From positions 5,896 to 69,895 of the forward strand of contig CAJMMN010000008.1 of the NCBI GenBank assembly GCA_905214525.1: DNA of 64,000 bases. The letters run 5' to 3'. The stretch comes from an uncultured bacterium. GTDB taxonomy: Bacteria > Actinomycetota > Coriobacteriia > Coriobacteriales > Coriobacteriaceae. A program made the translations under genes and the position numbers. The notes under the pieces were generated by a model. It was not told the origin of the DNA. It ran no database searches and saw only the letters and a list, made by a program, of their open reading frames with translations. How positions within the stretch are numbered: position 1 is the stretch's first letter; every line of letters begins with the position of its first letter. This document shows positions 42,804 through 50,419 of the stretch, in pieces.

Positions 42804-43721
42804 CTATTTTTGAAAAAGTTTGCAGGCATTTTCCCAAGCGGCTTGCGCGATTGTTTCGGCATCCTCACCAGTGCGATCGACACGGTCGTTAACCAGCGCG
42901 TTTGCCGTAATGGAGATCATTGCGGGCTCGCATTCAAGACCGCGGATGGGCTCCGGAGCCATATACGGGCAATCCGTCTCGAACAAAATTCGATCGAGTG
43001 GGGTTGCCGCAAATGCCTCGCGCACGTCGTCGTTGCGCTTAAAGGTAGCCGCACCACCATAGGCGATATAGCAGCCCAGCTCCACAAAGCGCTCCATCGT
43101 GGCGCGGTCCTCGCCAAAGCAGTGCAGCACACAACCGGCCTGGGGCACGCCCACCTCACGAAGCACGTTGTACGCATCCATATGCGAGGTGCGCTCCCCA
43201 TCCGAGTCCTCGTGCCGCAGGTGCAACTCCACCGGCACGTTACGGCACACGGCAAGCTCGAGCTGGCGCGCCATGCAGTCAATCTGCACGTTATGAGGTG
43301 CCGGCGCGATATCGTCATCATAGTCCATGTGGTAGTCCAGGCCGATTTCGCCAATACCGGCGCATAAGGGGTCATCGAGTGCGGCAACGACCTGTGCGTG
43401 AACGTCGTCGGTATAGTCCGGCGCGCCATACGGATGCACGCCGGCAAGATACTTGATCTGCGGGATATCCTGCATCGGCAGAATCTCGCGCGTCAGCCAG
43501 TCGCTATAGTCCGTCACGCTGCGCTTATCGGCAATGGGATCGAAGACCGTCACCAACAGGTCGATGCCCGCGGCTTTGGCGCGCACGAGTGTCTCGGGCA
43601 CTTCTTTGCCCCAAAACGAAAGCAGATGCGCATGCGTGTCAGCAAGCGGTGCCAAGGGCACGGGACAAGCAACCGTCTTCTTTTTCTTGGTAAACGTCAC
43701 GCGTTCGGCATTAGGCATCAT
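42804..43721 (-). CDS. TatD-family metal-dependent deoxyribonuclease
   Basis: The 305-residue TIM-barrel hydrolase carries the TatD metal ligands: ADTHAHLLSF near residue 28, GEIGLDYHMD, ELHLRHED, LHCFGED and LFETDCPYMAPEP. TatD proteins are 3'-5' DNA exonucleases, probably for repair or DNA turnover; some relatives act on other substrates. The N terminus has about 25 extra residues including KKKK. It overlaps the end of rsmA by 11 nt, so translation is coupled. The metG/rsmA neighbourhood is the usual place for this gene. Confidence 0.93.
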   Translation of the reverse strand: MMPNAERVTFTKKKKTVACPVPLAPLADTHAHLLSFWGKEVPETLVRAKAAGIDLLVTVFDPIADKRSVTDYSDWLTREILPMQDIPQIKYLAGVHPYGAPDYTDDVHAQVVAALDDPLCAGIGEIGLDYHMDYDDDIAPAPHNVQIDCMARQLELAVCRNVPVELHLRHEDSDGERTSHMDAYNVLREVGVPQAGCVLHCFGEDRATMERFVELGCYIAYGGAATFKRNDDVREAFAATPLDRILFETDCPYMAPEPIRGLECEPAMISITANALVNDRVDRTGEDAETIAQAAWENACKLFQK

Positions 43722-44571
43722 GGATTAGCTCCCGAGCCAGGCACACAAAGTCGGCGACGCCGAGCGTCTCGGCGCGCGTGGTGGGTGCGATACCGCAAGC
43801 CTCAAAGGCGGCATCGAGCACGTCCTTGGCAAAGCCGTTGGCGCTCATGGAATTGCGGATGGTCTTGCGACGCTGAGCAAATGCAGCATCAATCACGCGG
43901 GCTACAAATTCGCGATCGAGTCCTTCGGGCACCACACCGTCAACACGGTCGATACGCACGACGGCCGAGTCCACGTGTGGCGCCGGCATAAAGCAACGCG
44001 GCGGCACCTCAAAGCGACCCGTTACCTGCGCATACAGGCCAAGCTTTGCCGTATAGCCGCCATAGGTCTTGTTGCCCGGCACTGCGGCAATGCGATCGGC
44101 AACCTCCTTTTGCACCATGACGACGGCGCGCTTGAGCGCCGGCATCGTCTGGAAAAATTGCAAAATGATCGTCGCCGCCACGTTATAGGGCAAGTTCGCG
44201 ACAAATACCGTCGGCTCACCGCCCGCAGCCTGCTCAATCTGCTCCGGGCCCACCTTAAGCGCGTCGCCCATGATAAAGCGGAAGTTGGCATAGTCGGCGG
44301 CGTGGGCATCGAGCACCGGCTCAAGCTCGGAATCGGCCTCAATGGACGTAACGCACGCCGCTTCCTGCAGCAACGCAAGTGTCAACGTACCGCAACCTGG
44401 ACCCACCTCGAGTACGCGCTCGTCACCTGCAAGCTCGGCAAGCTCGCAGATACGTTCGATCACATGATTGTCGATTAGAAAGTTCTGGCCCAGGCGATGC
44501 TTGGTCGCAAGGCCAAACTCCTCCAGCAGCTCCCTGGTGGCCGTGGGGTTTGCCAAAGGCGAAGTTGTCAT
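43711..44571 (-). CDS. rsmA: 16S rRNA (adenine1518-N6/adenine1519-N6)-dimethyltransferase
   Basis: RsmA (KsgA) dimethylates two adenines near the 3' end of 16S rRNA late in small-subunit assembly. The 286 residues show HRLGQNFLID, SAM motif I VLEVGPGCGTLT, the acidic SIEAD and the catalytic motif IV NLPYNVAA. FAQRRKTIRNS in the C-terminal domain is also typical. AAGGAGG stands before the ATG. It follows metG by about 110 bp, with a terminator between, and overlaps tatD. Confidence 0.96.
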   Translation of the reverse strand: MTTSPLANPTATRELLEEFGLATKHRLGQNFLIDNHVIERICELAELAGDERVLEVGPGCGTLTLALLQEAACVTSIEADSELEPVLDAHAADYANFRFIMGDALKVGPEQIEQAAGGEPTVFVANLPYNVAATIILQFFQTMPALKRAVVMVQKEVADRIAAVPGNKTYGGYTAKLGLYAQVTGRFEVPPRCFMPAPHVDSAVVRIDRVDGVVPEGLDREFVARVIDAAFAQRRKTIRNSMSANGFAKDVLDAAFEACGIAPTTRAETLGVADFVCLARELIHDA

Positions 44572-44602
44572 GGTTGCCTCCTTAGCATGATGGCGGCGTC
44601 TT

Positions 44603-44640
44603 GAAACAAAAGGGCATGGACCGTGGCGGCCATGCCCTTA
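44603..44640 (-). terminator. Rho-independent terminator of metG
   Basis: On the minus strand AAGGGCATGG pairs with CCATGCCCTT around a GC-rich loop and is followed by TTGTTTC. It separates metG from rsmA, so rsmA-tatD needs its own promoter or read-through. Confidence 0.85.
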
Positions 44641-44681
44641 CAGCTAAACAGCAAATTGCCGATATGGCGCTCGCGCGGTCT

Positions 44682-46283
44682 CTACGCCAGACGCGGGAAC
44701 AGCGGATCGCCCTTCTCGACGGGCTGACCGCCGGCAAGCAGGCCCCAAGTGCAAATGCCCTTGAGGTCGTCGCTCGCGGCCTCGCCCTCACAGGACAGGC
44801 GGCGCAGGGCCTCGGCAGAGGTCTGAGGCATGAGCGGCATCAGCAGGTGAGCGGCAATGCGGATGGCCTCGAGCAGGTTGTAGATCACAAACGCCAGCTC
44901 GTCAGCCTTGGCCTCGTCCTTGGCAAGTGCCCAAGGCTCGGAGTCCTCGATGTAGTGGTTGGCGGCGTGGATGAGCTCCATGACCTCGTCCTTGGCTCCG
45001 CCGTAATCGAGCACGTCCATCTTGGCCATGTAGCGCTCGACCAGGCCGTCGGCGATCTTTGCCAGCGGGTTGTCGAACGCATCGAACGATGCGGGCTTGG
45101 CGGGTGCGCAGCCGTCAAAGTACTTGCCGCTCATGTTGAGCGAACGCGAGATGAGGTTGCCCCAGCTGTTGGCCAGGTCGGCGTTGTAGACCTGCTCCAT
45201 GCGATCGAAGCTGATGGCGCCGTCGGTGCCGGGGACGACGTCGGTCATAAAGTAGTAGCGATAGCCCTCGACGCCCAGCATGTCGATAACGTCCTGCGGA
45301 GCGATAGCGTTGCCGCGGCTCTTGGACATCTTCTCGGCCTTGCCGGTCTCGGCATTGCGCACGGTCAGGAAGCCGTGGGCAAAAACGTGCTCGGGCAGGG
45401 CCTCGCCGATGGCCATGAGCATGGCGGGCCAAATGACGCAGTGGAAGCGGATGATGTCCTTACCCACGATGTGGAACTGCGCGGGCCAGCGATAGGCCAG
45501 CTCGGCACGCGCCTCGTCGGTATCGACACCGTAGCCGACGGCCGTCATATAGTTGAGCAGCGCATCGAACCACACGTAGGTCACGTGGCCCTCGTCAAAC
45601 GGGACCTGAATGCCCCAGTCAAAGCTCGTGCGGCTCACGGAAAGGTCGTTAAGGCCGCCCTCGACAAAGCTGCGCACCTCGTTCATGCGGAACGCAGGCT
45701 CGACAAAGTCGGGATGCTCGTCATAGAGCTTGAGCAGCTTGTCCTGGAAGGCGGAAAGCTTAAAGAAGTAGGACTCCTCCTGCACGCGCTCAAGCGGACG
45801 GTGGCAGTCGGGGCACAGGTGCTGGCCGACGCTGCCGTACTCCTCGTCGCCCTTCTGGACCTGCGTATCGGTGAAGTAGGTCTCGTCAGGCACGCAATAC
45901 CAGCCGTCGTAGCTGCCCTTATACAGGTAACCGGACTCCTTCATGCGCTCCCACAGGTACTGCACGGCATGATGCTGGCGCGGCTCGGTGGTGCGGATGA
46001 AGTCGTCGTTGGAAATCTCGAGCTTGCTCCAAAGCTCCTTGAAGTGCGGGGCCTGGCTGTCGGTCCACTCCTGCGGCGTCATGCCATGCTTGGCTGCGGC
46101 CTCGGCGACCTTCTCGCCGTGCTCGTCCATGCCGGTCAGGAACTTGACGTTATAGCCGGCGGAGCGGCGATAGCGAGCCTGAACGTCGGCGATGATGGTG
46201 GAATAAGCCGTGCCCAGGTGCGGATCGGCGTTGACGTAGTAGATGGGCGTCGTGATAAAGAACGAAGGCTTGCTTTGATCCAT
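44682..46283 (-). CDS. metG: Methionyl-tRNA synthetase
   Basis: This class I synthetase charges initiator and elongator tRNA-Met. The 533 residues show the HIGH-like motif ADPHLGTAYS at the start, a zinc knuckle with CPDCHRPL, the catalytic KMSKS (AEKMSKSRGN) and a helical anticodon-binding domain with WxLAK-type PWALAKDE. It ends without the C-terminal tRNA-binding/dimerisation domain found in longer MetRS. GGAGGACA precedes the ATG. It lies 69 bp downstream of rsmI. Confidence 0.97.
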   Translation of the reverse strand: MDQSKPSFFITTPIYYVNADPHLGTAYSTIIADVQARYRRSAGYNVKFLTGMDEHGEKVAEAAAKHGMTPQEWTDSQAPHFKELWSKLEISNDDFIRTTEPRQHHAVQYLWERMKESGYLYKGSYDGWYCVPDETYFTDTQVQKGDEEYGSVGQHLCPDCHRPLERVQEESYFFKLSAFQDKLLKLYDEHPDFVEPAFRMNEVRSFVEGGLNDLSVSRTSFDWGIQVPFDEGHVTYVWFDALLNYMTAVGYGVDTDEARAELAYRWPAQFHIVGKDIIRFHCVIWPAMLMAIGEALPEHVFAHGFLTVRNAETGKAEKMSKSRGNAIAPQDVIDMLGVEGYRYYFMTDVVPGTDGAISFDRMEQVYNADLANSWGNLISRSLNMSGKYFDGCAPAKPASFDAFDNPLAKIADGLVERYMAKMDVLDYGGAKDEVMELIHAANHYIEDSEPWALAKDEAKADELAFVIYNLLEAIRIAAHLLMPLMPQTSAEALRRLSCEGEAASDDLKGICTWGLLAGGQPVEKGDPLFPRLA

Positions 46284-46352
46284 GGGGTTTGTCCTCCAGA
46301 AAAACGTTGCATATAGGGGATGATTCTAGCGCAAGGGCTGGATATCCTCCAT

Positions 46353-47231
46353 CTATTGCATATCGAGCACCATGGCATAGACATCGCGCTTGCGGCGCGA
46401 ATACTTCTGAGACAGGCGCTTGGCCACCGCAGACGCGGACTCCCCCTCCTCGAGCGCGGCGCGGATATCCTCGCGCAGGGCCTCGTCGGGATCCGCTGCC
46501 GTGGCGCCGACCGGCACGATACCGGCCTCCTCATCCTCGCTCGGTGGCGCGATGACCAGCGCAATCTCGCCCTTTACCTCGCCGCGAGCACGCAGCTCCT
46601 CGGCAAGCTGGTCAGCGGGCCCGCGCAAGACCTCCTCGTGCAGCTTGGTGAGTTCGCGGCAGACGGCAACCTCACGCTGGGGAAAGACCTCCGCCACGGC
46701 CTCGAGCGTCGCCACGATGCGATGTGGAGACTCGTAGAAGATGAGTGCGCCGGGCACCACGGCAAGGCGCTGCAAACGGCGCACACGGTCGCCGTGCTTT
46801 CGGCCCAAAAAGCCCTCGAAGAAAAAATGCTCGCAGGGAATGCCGGACGAAACAAGCGCCGTGACGCAAGCAGAGGGCCCAGGAATAACTTCGACGGGCA
46901 CATCGGCCTCACGCGCCGCCTCGATCAGCGCCTGGCCGGGATCGGACACGCTCGGCATGCCGGCGTCCGAGGCAAAGGCGAGGGTCTCCCCCGCCAGCAG
47001 ACGGTCGACCAGGCCGGCAGCGCGGCTAGCGATCACATTCTCGTCGCAACGGACAAGCGGCTTGGAAATGCCCAGGTGCATCAGCAGCTTTGACGTCACA
47101 CGCGTGTCTTCGCAGCAGATGACATCGGCAGCGGCAAAGGCCTCGCCAACGCGCGGGGACAGGTCACCCAGGTTGCCGATGGGCGTGCCGACCACATAGA
47201 GTTTGCCCGTATGGGCGCTGTTTTGCGTCAT
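46353..47231 (-). CDS. rsmI: 16S rRNA (cytidine1402-2'-O)-methyltransferase
   Basis: RsmI 2'-O-methylates C1402 in the decoding centre of 16S rRNA. The 292-residue tetrapyrrole-methylase-fold protein has YVVGTPIGNLGDLSPR at the start, the CEDTR motif, ASDAGMPSVSDPG and PGPSACVTAL. The C-terminal HTH-like part includes SAVAKRLSQKYSRRKRDVY. It starts 6 bp after the GH5-like gene, so the two are probably co-transcribed. Confidence 0.95.
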   Translation of the reverse strand: MTQNSAHTGKLYVVGTPIGNLGDLSPRVGEAFAAADVICCEDTRVTSKLLMHLGISKPLVRCDENVIASRAAGLVDRLLAGETLAFASDAGMPSVSDPGQALIEAAREADVPVEVIPGPSACVTALVSSGIPCEHFFFEGFLGRKHGDRVRRLQRLAVVPGALIFYESPHRIVATLEAVAEVFPQREVAVCRELTKLHEEVLRGPADQLAEELRARGEVKGEIALVIAPPSEDEEAGIVPVGATAADPDEALREDIRAALEEGESASAVAKRLSQKYSRRKRDVYAMVLDMQ

Positions 47232-47237
47232 ATCAAC

Positions 47238-48302
47238 CTATTCAATCATGCCGCGCTCGAGCGTACCGAGCGCCGCGCGGGCGTCCCATGCTGCAATGCG
47301 CTTCTCGGTCTTCCACGTTTGGAAGAACCAACCGGCAGCCGGCGCAAACGAAGCCAGCTGGTTGGCGATAAACACGCGCTCGTAGGCATTGCGGCCCTCG
47401 GGCGTAACCGACGAGTTGGCAAAGATCGCCGCGCCCGACCATTCGCCCACCAGCACGGGGAACCCAGTCGAAATCGCTTCTTTAAGCTCGCGCTTGTTAC
47501 GCGAAATCGCCGTCGTCAGCCCGCGAGGGCTCGTGATGTCGAGCGCATACTCGTCGCGGTAATGGTACAGGTGAAGGTCCATGTAGACGTTCTTGTACTT
47601 GGCGCCGCGCATAAAATGCTTCCACTCGCTGGGATGCCCCGACGACGAGAAGACGACGATCTTATCCTCGGGCATATACGAACGGACGAGCTCGTAGGCA
47701 TCGCGATAGAAATTGCGCAGGTAGTGAGCAGGAATGCCATCCGTCATGGTGAAGAGGCTCTTGCGAACGCTCATCTGCGGCGTGTCCAGCAGCTCAATGC
47801 CCAGCAGGCTCTCGGCCTCGCCATAGCGATCGGCCAAGCGCTCGAGCACGTCGAGTGCGACATGACGGCCGTTGGTGGACGAATGCCACTCGGCAACAAC
47901 CTCCGGCGTGGTGGGCGAATCGTTGGAATCGCCCTGGCCACCGGGCACGGTTGCCAGATCGAGCAGCACGCGGATGTCGTACTTGGCAGCCCACTCAATT
48001 GCGCGGTCGATGTAATCGACAACCGATATGTAGGAGGCATCGGACTCCTGTGAGCCAAAGGCATACCAGGGCACCGGCAGACGCACGGCATTGAGACCGA
48101 TCTGCGCCATGCGGCGAAAATCGTCCTCGCTCACAAACGTCTCGTAATGGCGGCGCATGCGCTCGTTATAGGCGGCGGTACCCATGGCCTCCTGTAGCTC
48201 AGCCGCGTTGGATGCACCGGTCGCCGCGTACAGCGACGGGGTCACCCAAGGCTCGGGAATAAACCAGCCAGAGAGATTAACGCCGAGTATCCTCTCCATC
48301 AC
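47238..48302 (-). CDS. GH5-like (cellulase-fold) protein lacking the usual acid/base glutamate
   Basis: The 354-residue protein follows the GH5 TIM barrel from LGVNLSGWFIPEPWV onwards: IGLNAVRLPVPWY, VLLDLATVPGGQGDSND (normally DLHxxPG), VYMDLHLYHY and the nucleophile strand FPVLVGEWSGA. Where relatives have GIELLNEP, with the acid/base Glu, this protein has GIELLDTPQ, so the key Glu is Thr. The substrate region is otherwise kept. It has no signal peptide. It may be a non-catalytic or altered enzyme. The ATG pair at 48302 follows GAAGGAGG. Its position before rsmI is not a known functional link. Confidence 0.85.
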   Translation of the reverse strand: MMERILGVNLSGWFIPEPWVTPSLYAATGASNAAELQEAMGTAAYNERMRRHYETFVSEDDFRRMAQIGLNAVRLPVPWYAFGSQESDASYISVVDYIDRAIEWAAKYDIRVLLDLATVPGGQGDSNDSPTTPEVVAEWHSSTNGRHVALDVLERLADRYGEAESLLGIELLDTPQMSVRKSLFTMTDGIPAHYLRNFYRDAYELVRSYMPEDKIVVFSSSGHPSEWKHFMRGAKYKNVYMDLHLYHYRDEYALDITSPRGLTTAISRNKRELKEAISTGFPVLVGEWSGAAIFANSSVTPEGRNAYERVFIANQLASFAPAAGWFFQTWKTEKRIAAWDARAALGTLERGMIE

Positions 48303-48541
48303 TGCCTCCTTCGGATCATGCAGGTCGAACCCGCATCGTATTGCGTAGGATAAGTATCGTTTTGAGTATACCCGCGTGTGCGGACAGGCGACCGAACGGT
48401 CTGCAAAGTGACGCGAAAGTGGGAGGAATGTCTGGGAGCAGACGGACTCGGAATGGTGCGACGAGGTGTGTACGCGCGCCGGAGGCAGGCACCGGAAAGT
48501 GTGTCCCGTTCTGAGCCCTTATTCTGGGACGCAGTTTCCGC
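48303..48541. other. Upstream region of the GH5-like gene with two small repeat elements
   Basis: No gene is seen here. Positions 48403-48465 begin GCAAAGTGACGCGAAAG, resembling the structured element at 22033-22060, and include a GTCTG-GGAG-CAGAC hairpin. Positions 48492-48541 are the second copy of the 50-bp hairpin repeat found at 936-985. The GH5-like gene promoter should also be within this stretch. Confidence 0.5.
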
Positions 48542-48547
48542 AGAACC

Positions 48548-48782
48548 CTACATAAAAGAAAAGGACCCCTTTGCAGAGGTCCTAGTCAATTCAAGGTGGC
48601 GGGGAAGGGAATCGCGTCCGCGCGCTGCGCGGACGGACCGCTGCGGCGCTTACGCGCCTTGCGAGCTGCGCTGGCAAACGCTTACGCGTTTACTCAGCTC
48701 CGCGCCCTCACGGGGTTCGATTCCGTGCGAGGGCTACATAAAAGAAAAGGACCCCTTTGCAGAGGTCCTAGTCAATTCAAGG

Positions 48783-48800
<18 letters not shown>
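48548..48800 (-). mobile_element. tRNA-Phe-linked duplication with GC-rich hairpin insert
   Basis: A 67-bp direct repeat at 48548-48614 and 48734-48800 (no differences; spacing 186 bp) covers the tRNA-Phe 3' end from the T-loop, its terminator (AGGACC/GGTCCT) and CTACATAAAAG. The 119-bp insert (48615-48733) has a GTCCGCGCG/CGCGCGGAC hairpin, AAACGC-TTAC-GCGTTT and a T-arm-like hairpin with GGGTTCGATTCC on the plus strand. Confidence 0.75.
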
Positions 48801-48855
<55 letters not shown>

Positions 48856-48978
48856 ATTTGAGGTGTGCCTTGTTTCAAGGCTTGATTAGTATAACCAAGG
48901 ACGCGTTCCGGTCAACCGAGAATTTCAAAAAAGTTTTTGAGCACAGCCTCGGTTCTTTAAATCGGCACGTCAGAGGCA

Positions 48979-49266
48979 TCAGCCGGCAGCAAGAAGTTTT
49001 TCGCTCAGAGCCGCACGGGCAAACTCACTTGGCGTCATCCCCTCGGCAGCCGCCCGTCGACGAATGGCCTCCTTCATTCCCAGAGGAATCTTGACCGACA
49101 GCGTTGCCGTCCCCTCACCCGAGAGTGGGGGCCGTCCATGCACGATCCCACCAACGGTGTGTTCGCCATCCGGAAACTCTCCGCGCTCGTACGACTCGCA
49201 CCACGCGTCAATCATTTCATCCGTTACAACCTGACCATTAGCGGCCGTATACGTCTTGCCCATCAT
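48979..49266 (-). CDS. Ribbon-helix-helix-type antitoxin
   Basis: The 95-residue protein ends in a likely ribbon-helix-helix DNA-binding region: ATLSVKIPLGMKEAIRRRAAAEGMTPSEFARAALSEKLLA. The N-terminal half, with the acidic DEMIDAWCESYERGEF, would bind the toxin. It is the downstream gene of a pair: its ATG overlaps the expected TGA of the toxin frame as ATGA, provided the toxin frameshift is repaired. It should repress its own promoter and neutralise the partner. In toxin-first order and RHH antitoxin it resembles BrnTA-like systems, but the toxin sequence is not clearly BrnT. Confidence 0.8.
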   Translation of the reverse strand: MMGKTYTAANGQVVTDEMIDAWCESYERGEFPDGEHTVGGIVHGRPPLSGEGTATLSVKIPLGMKEAIRRRAAAEGMTPSEFARAALSEKLLAAG

Positions 49267-49528
49267 CGACCCCTTTGCCGAGCCCGTTCAATCTCCTGCC
49301 AAAATTTCTTCTGGACTGGAGACAAGGCATGAATGATAAGCCCCCACGGACAAGCTCGACCGCGACAAGCTCCACGCTTCGTCCGTCTGGGAGCCATCCA
49401 ATCGCAAGCCATCTCGGCGGCTCGTCCTTCGGCTCGCGACGAATGCACTCAGTAACCGCAAGCCAAGCGCTAAGCACCTGCTTTTCCGTCAGGTGCTTTT
49501 TAGCGTTGGGATGGATCTCAACATCCAT
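49263..49528 (-). pseudogene. Toxin-like partner gene, frameshifted in a G5 tract
   Basis: The ATG at 49528, with GGAGAAG before it, opens a frame starting MDVEIHPNAKKHLTEKQVL and reading well through GWLPDGRSVELVAVELVRGG. At a run of five G (complement of 49341-49345) the sense continues in another frame as LIIHALSPVQKKFWQEIERA and stops at 49263, overlapping the antitoxin start as ATGA. One additional G would restore an 88-codon gene. As it stands, frame 0 runs on to 49238 with an unrelated tail of 25 or so residues. The small basic protein is probably an mRNA-interferase-like toxin; I cannot name the family. Confidence 0.7.
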
Positions 49529-49586
49529 GCATCTTCTCCTCCATCTTACCCAATTTCGTATGACGAAAGTCCGCTGTCGCCAATTC

Positions 49587-49946
49587 TTAAGCCGGCACGC
49601 GTTGGAGAGCAGGGGTCGAAACAATGATTGAAGGACGCTCTAGTACGGCCCAGGCGCCGGGGCAGGAGCACATACGCCAGGGACGTACGTTTTCGTAGCA
49701 TACGAGGACATAGCCACGTGCATCGATAAAGGCGATATCGATGGGATAGGCCATAAAACACGTATGGACCGAAGAGCAGCGTGGAAATGCCATGACGAGC
49801 GGCAGACCGTTGGCGGCAACCGGACACCGTCCCAGCATGCCGCGCAGGCGCACGGCAAACGACTCCGCCACCGCAAACTCGGCCGGCGTCCAGCCCAGCC
49901 TATTGAGTGCCCGCGCGTAGGCGATGTAGGACGAGACCGCGGTCAC
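49587..49946 (-). CDS. DUF192 protein, last gene of the Tad operon
   Basis: The 119-residue protein has the DUF192 core: AVRLRGMLGRCP (normally a GLMFR-like turn), PLVMAFPRCSSVHTCFMAYPIDIAFID and VLVCYENVRPWRM. DUF192 proteins of unknown function are often encoded in Tad loci. The start GTG at 49946 overlaps the stop of the preceding TadE-like gene (ATGTGA), so translation is coupled. Six cysteines in a short protein are notable, and with no signal peptide it is presumably cytoplasmic. Confidence 0.85.
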   Translation of the reverse strand: MTAVSSYIAYARALNRLGWTPAEFAVAESFAVRLRGMLGRCPVAANGLPLVMAFPRCSSVHTCFMAYPIDIAFIDARGYVLVCYENVRPWRMCSCPGAWAVLERPSIIVSTPALQRVPA

Positions 49947-50419
49947 ATGACCACCCCCGGACGCCATGGATCGACCGTCACCGCGCGCTCGTGCGACAAC
50001 GTTGTCGGCGCCCCCAGCGGAACGCCAGCGATGCTGAGAGAAGTCGGCCACGGCTCATAGTGCATGGTGCAGGTGTAGGTCCTAAACGTACCGGATAGGG
50101 AGAGCAGGCCACCATCCGATGCCTCCGCGCCTTGCTCGCTCGACACTTCGATCTGCAAGTCATAGCCTTCCATGGCATTCAGAATTTGAGTCCGGACCGT
50201 CGCCGAGGCATCGACAGAGCTTTCGTCGCCCTCCCCGCTCGGCGCCACGGCGTGCGCCAACACGATGTCGGGCACCACGCGGTCGAAGCGCGCGACAGCG
50301 CTGGCATAGATCATGACGTTGTATACGATGAGTGCCAGCACCAGCAAAACGGGCGTAACCACTGTTATCTCCACCGTCGCTTGGGCGCGCTCCTCGCGCA
50401 GACGCATGCGGATACTCAT
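49943..50419 (-). CDS. TadE-like pseudopilin
   Basis: The 158-residue protein has a basic start, then EERAQATVEITVVTPVLLVLALIVYNVMIY, the TadE-type N-terminal hydrophobic helix with Glu at the position conserved in type IV-like pseudopilins, and an extracytoplasmic remainder. TadE and TadF are minor pilins needed for Flp pilus assembly. ATG 50419 overlaps the preceding TAA by one base (TAATG), so it is coupled to the large Tad gene before it. Confidence 0.85.
   Translation of the reverse strand: MSIRMRLREERAQATVEITVVTPVLLVLALIVYNVMIYASAVARFDRVVPDIVLAHAVAPSGEGDESSVDASATVRTQILNAMEGYDLQIEVSSEQGAEASDGGLLSLSGTFRTYTCTMHYEPWPTSLSIAGVPLGAPTTLSHERAVTVDPWRPGVVM

Noticed and set aside
49238..49528. Toxin gene read straight through to 49238 as an intact 96-codon gene
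   Set aside because: After the G5 run the reading frame loses family-like sequence, while the alternative frame continues sensibly and ends in a perfect ATGA overlap; a frameshift is the better explanation.
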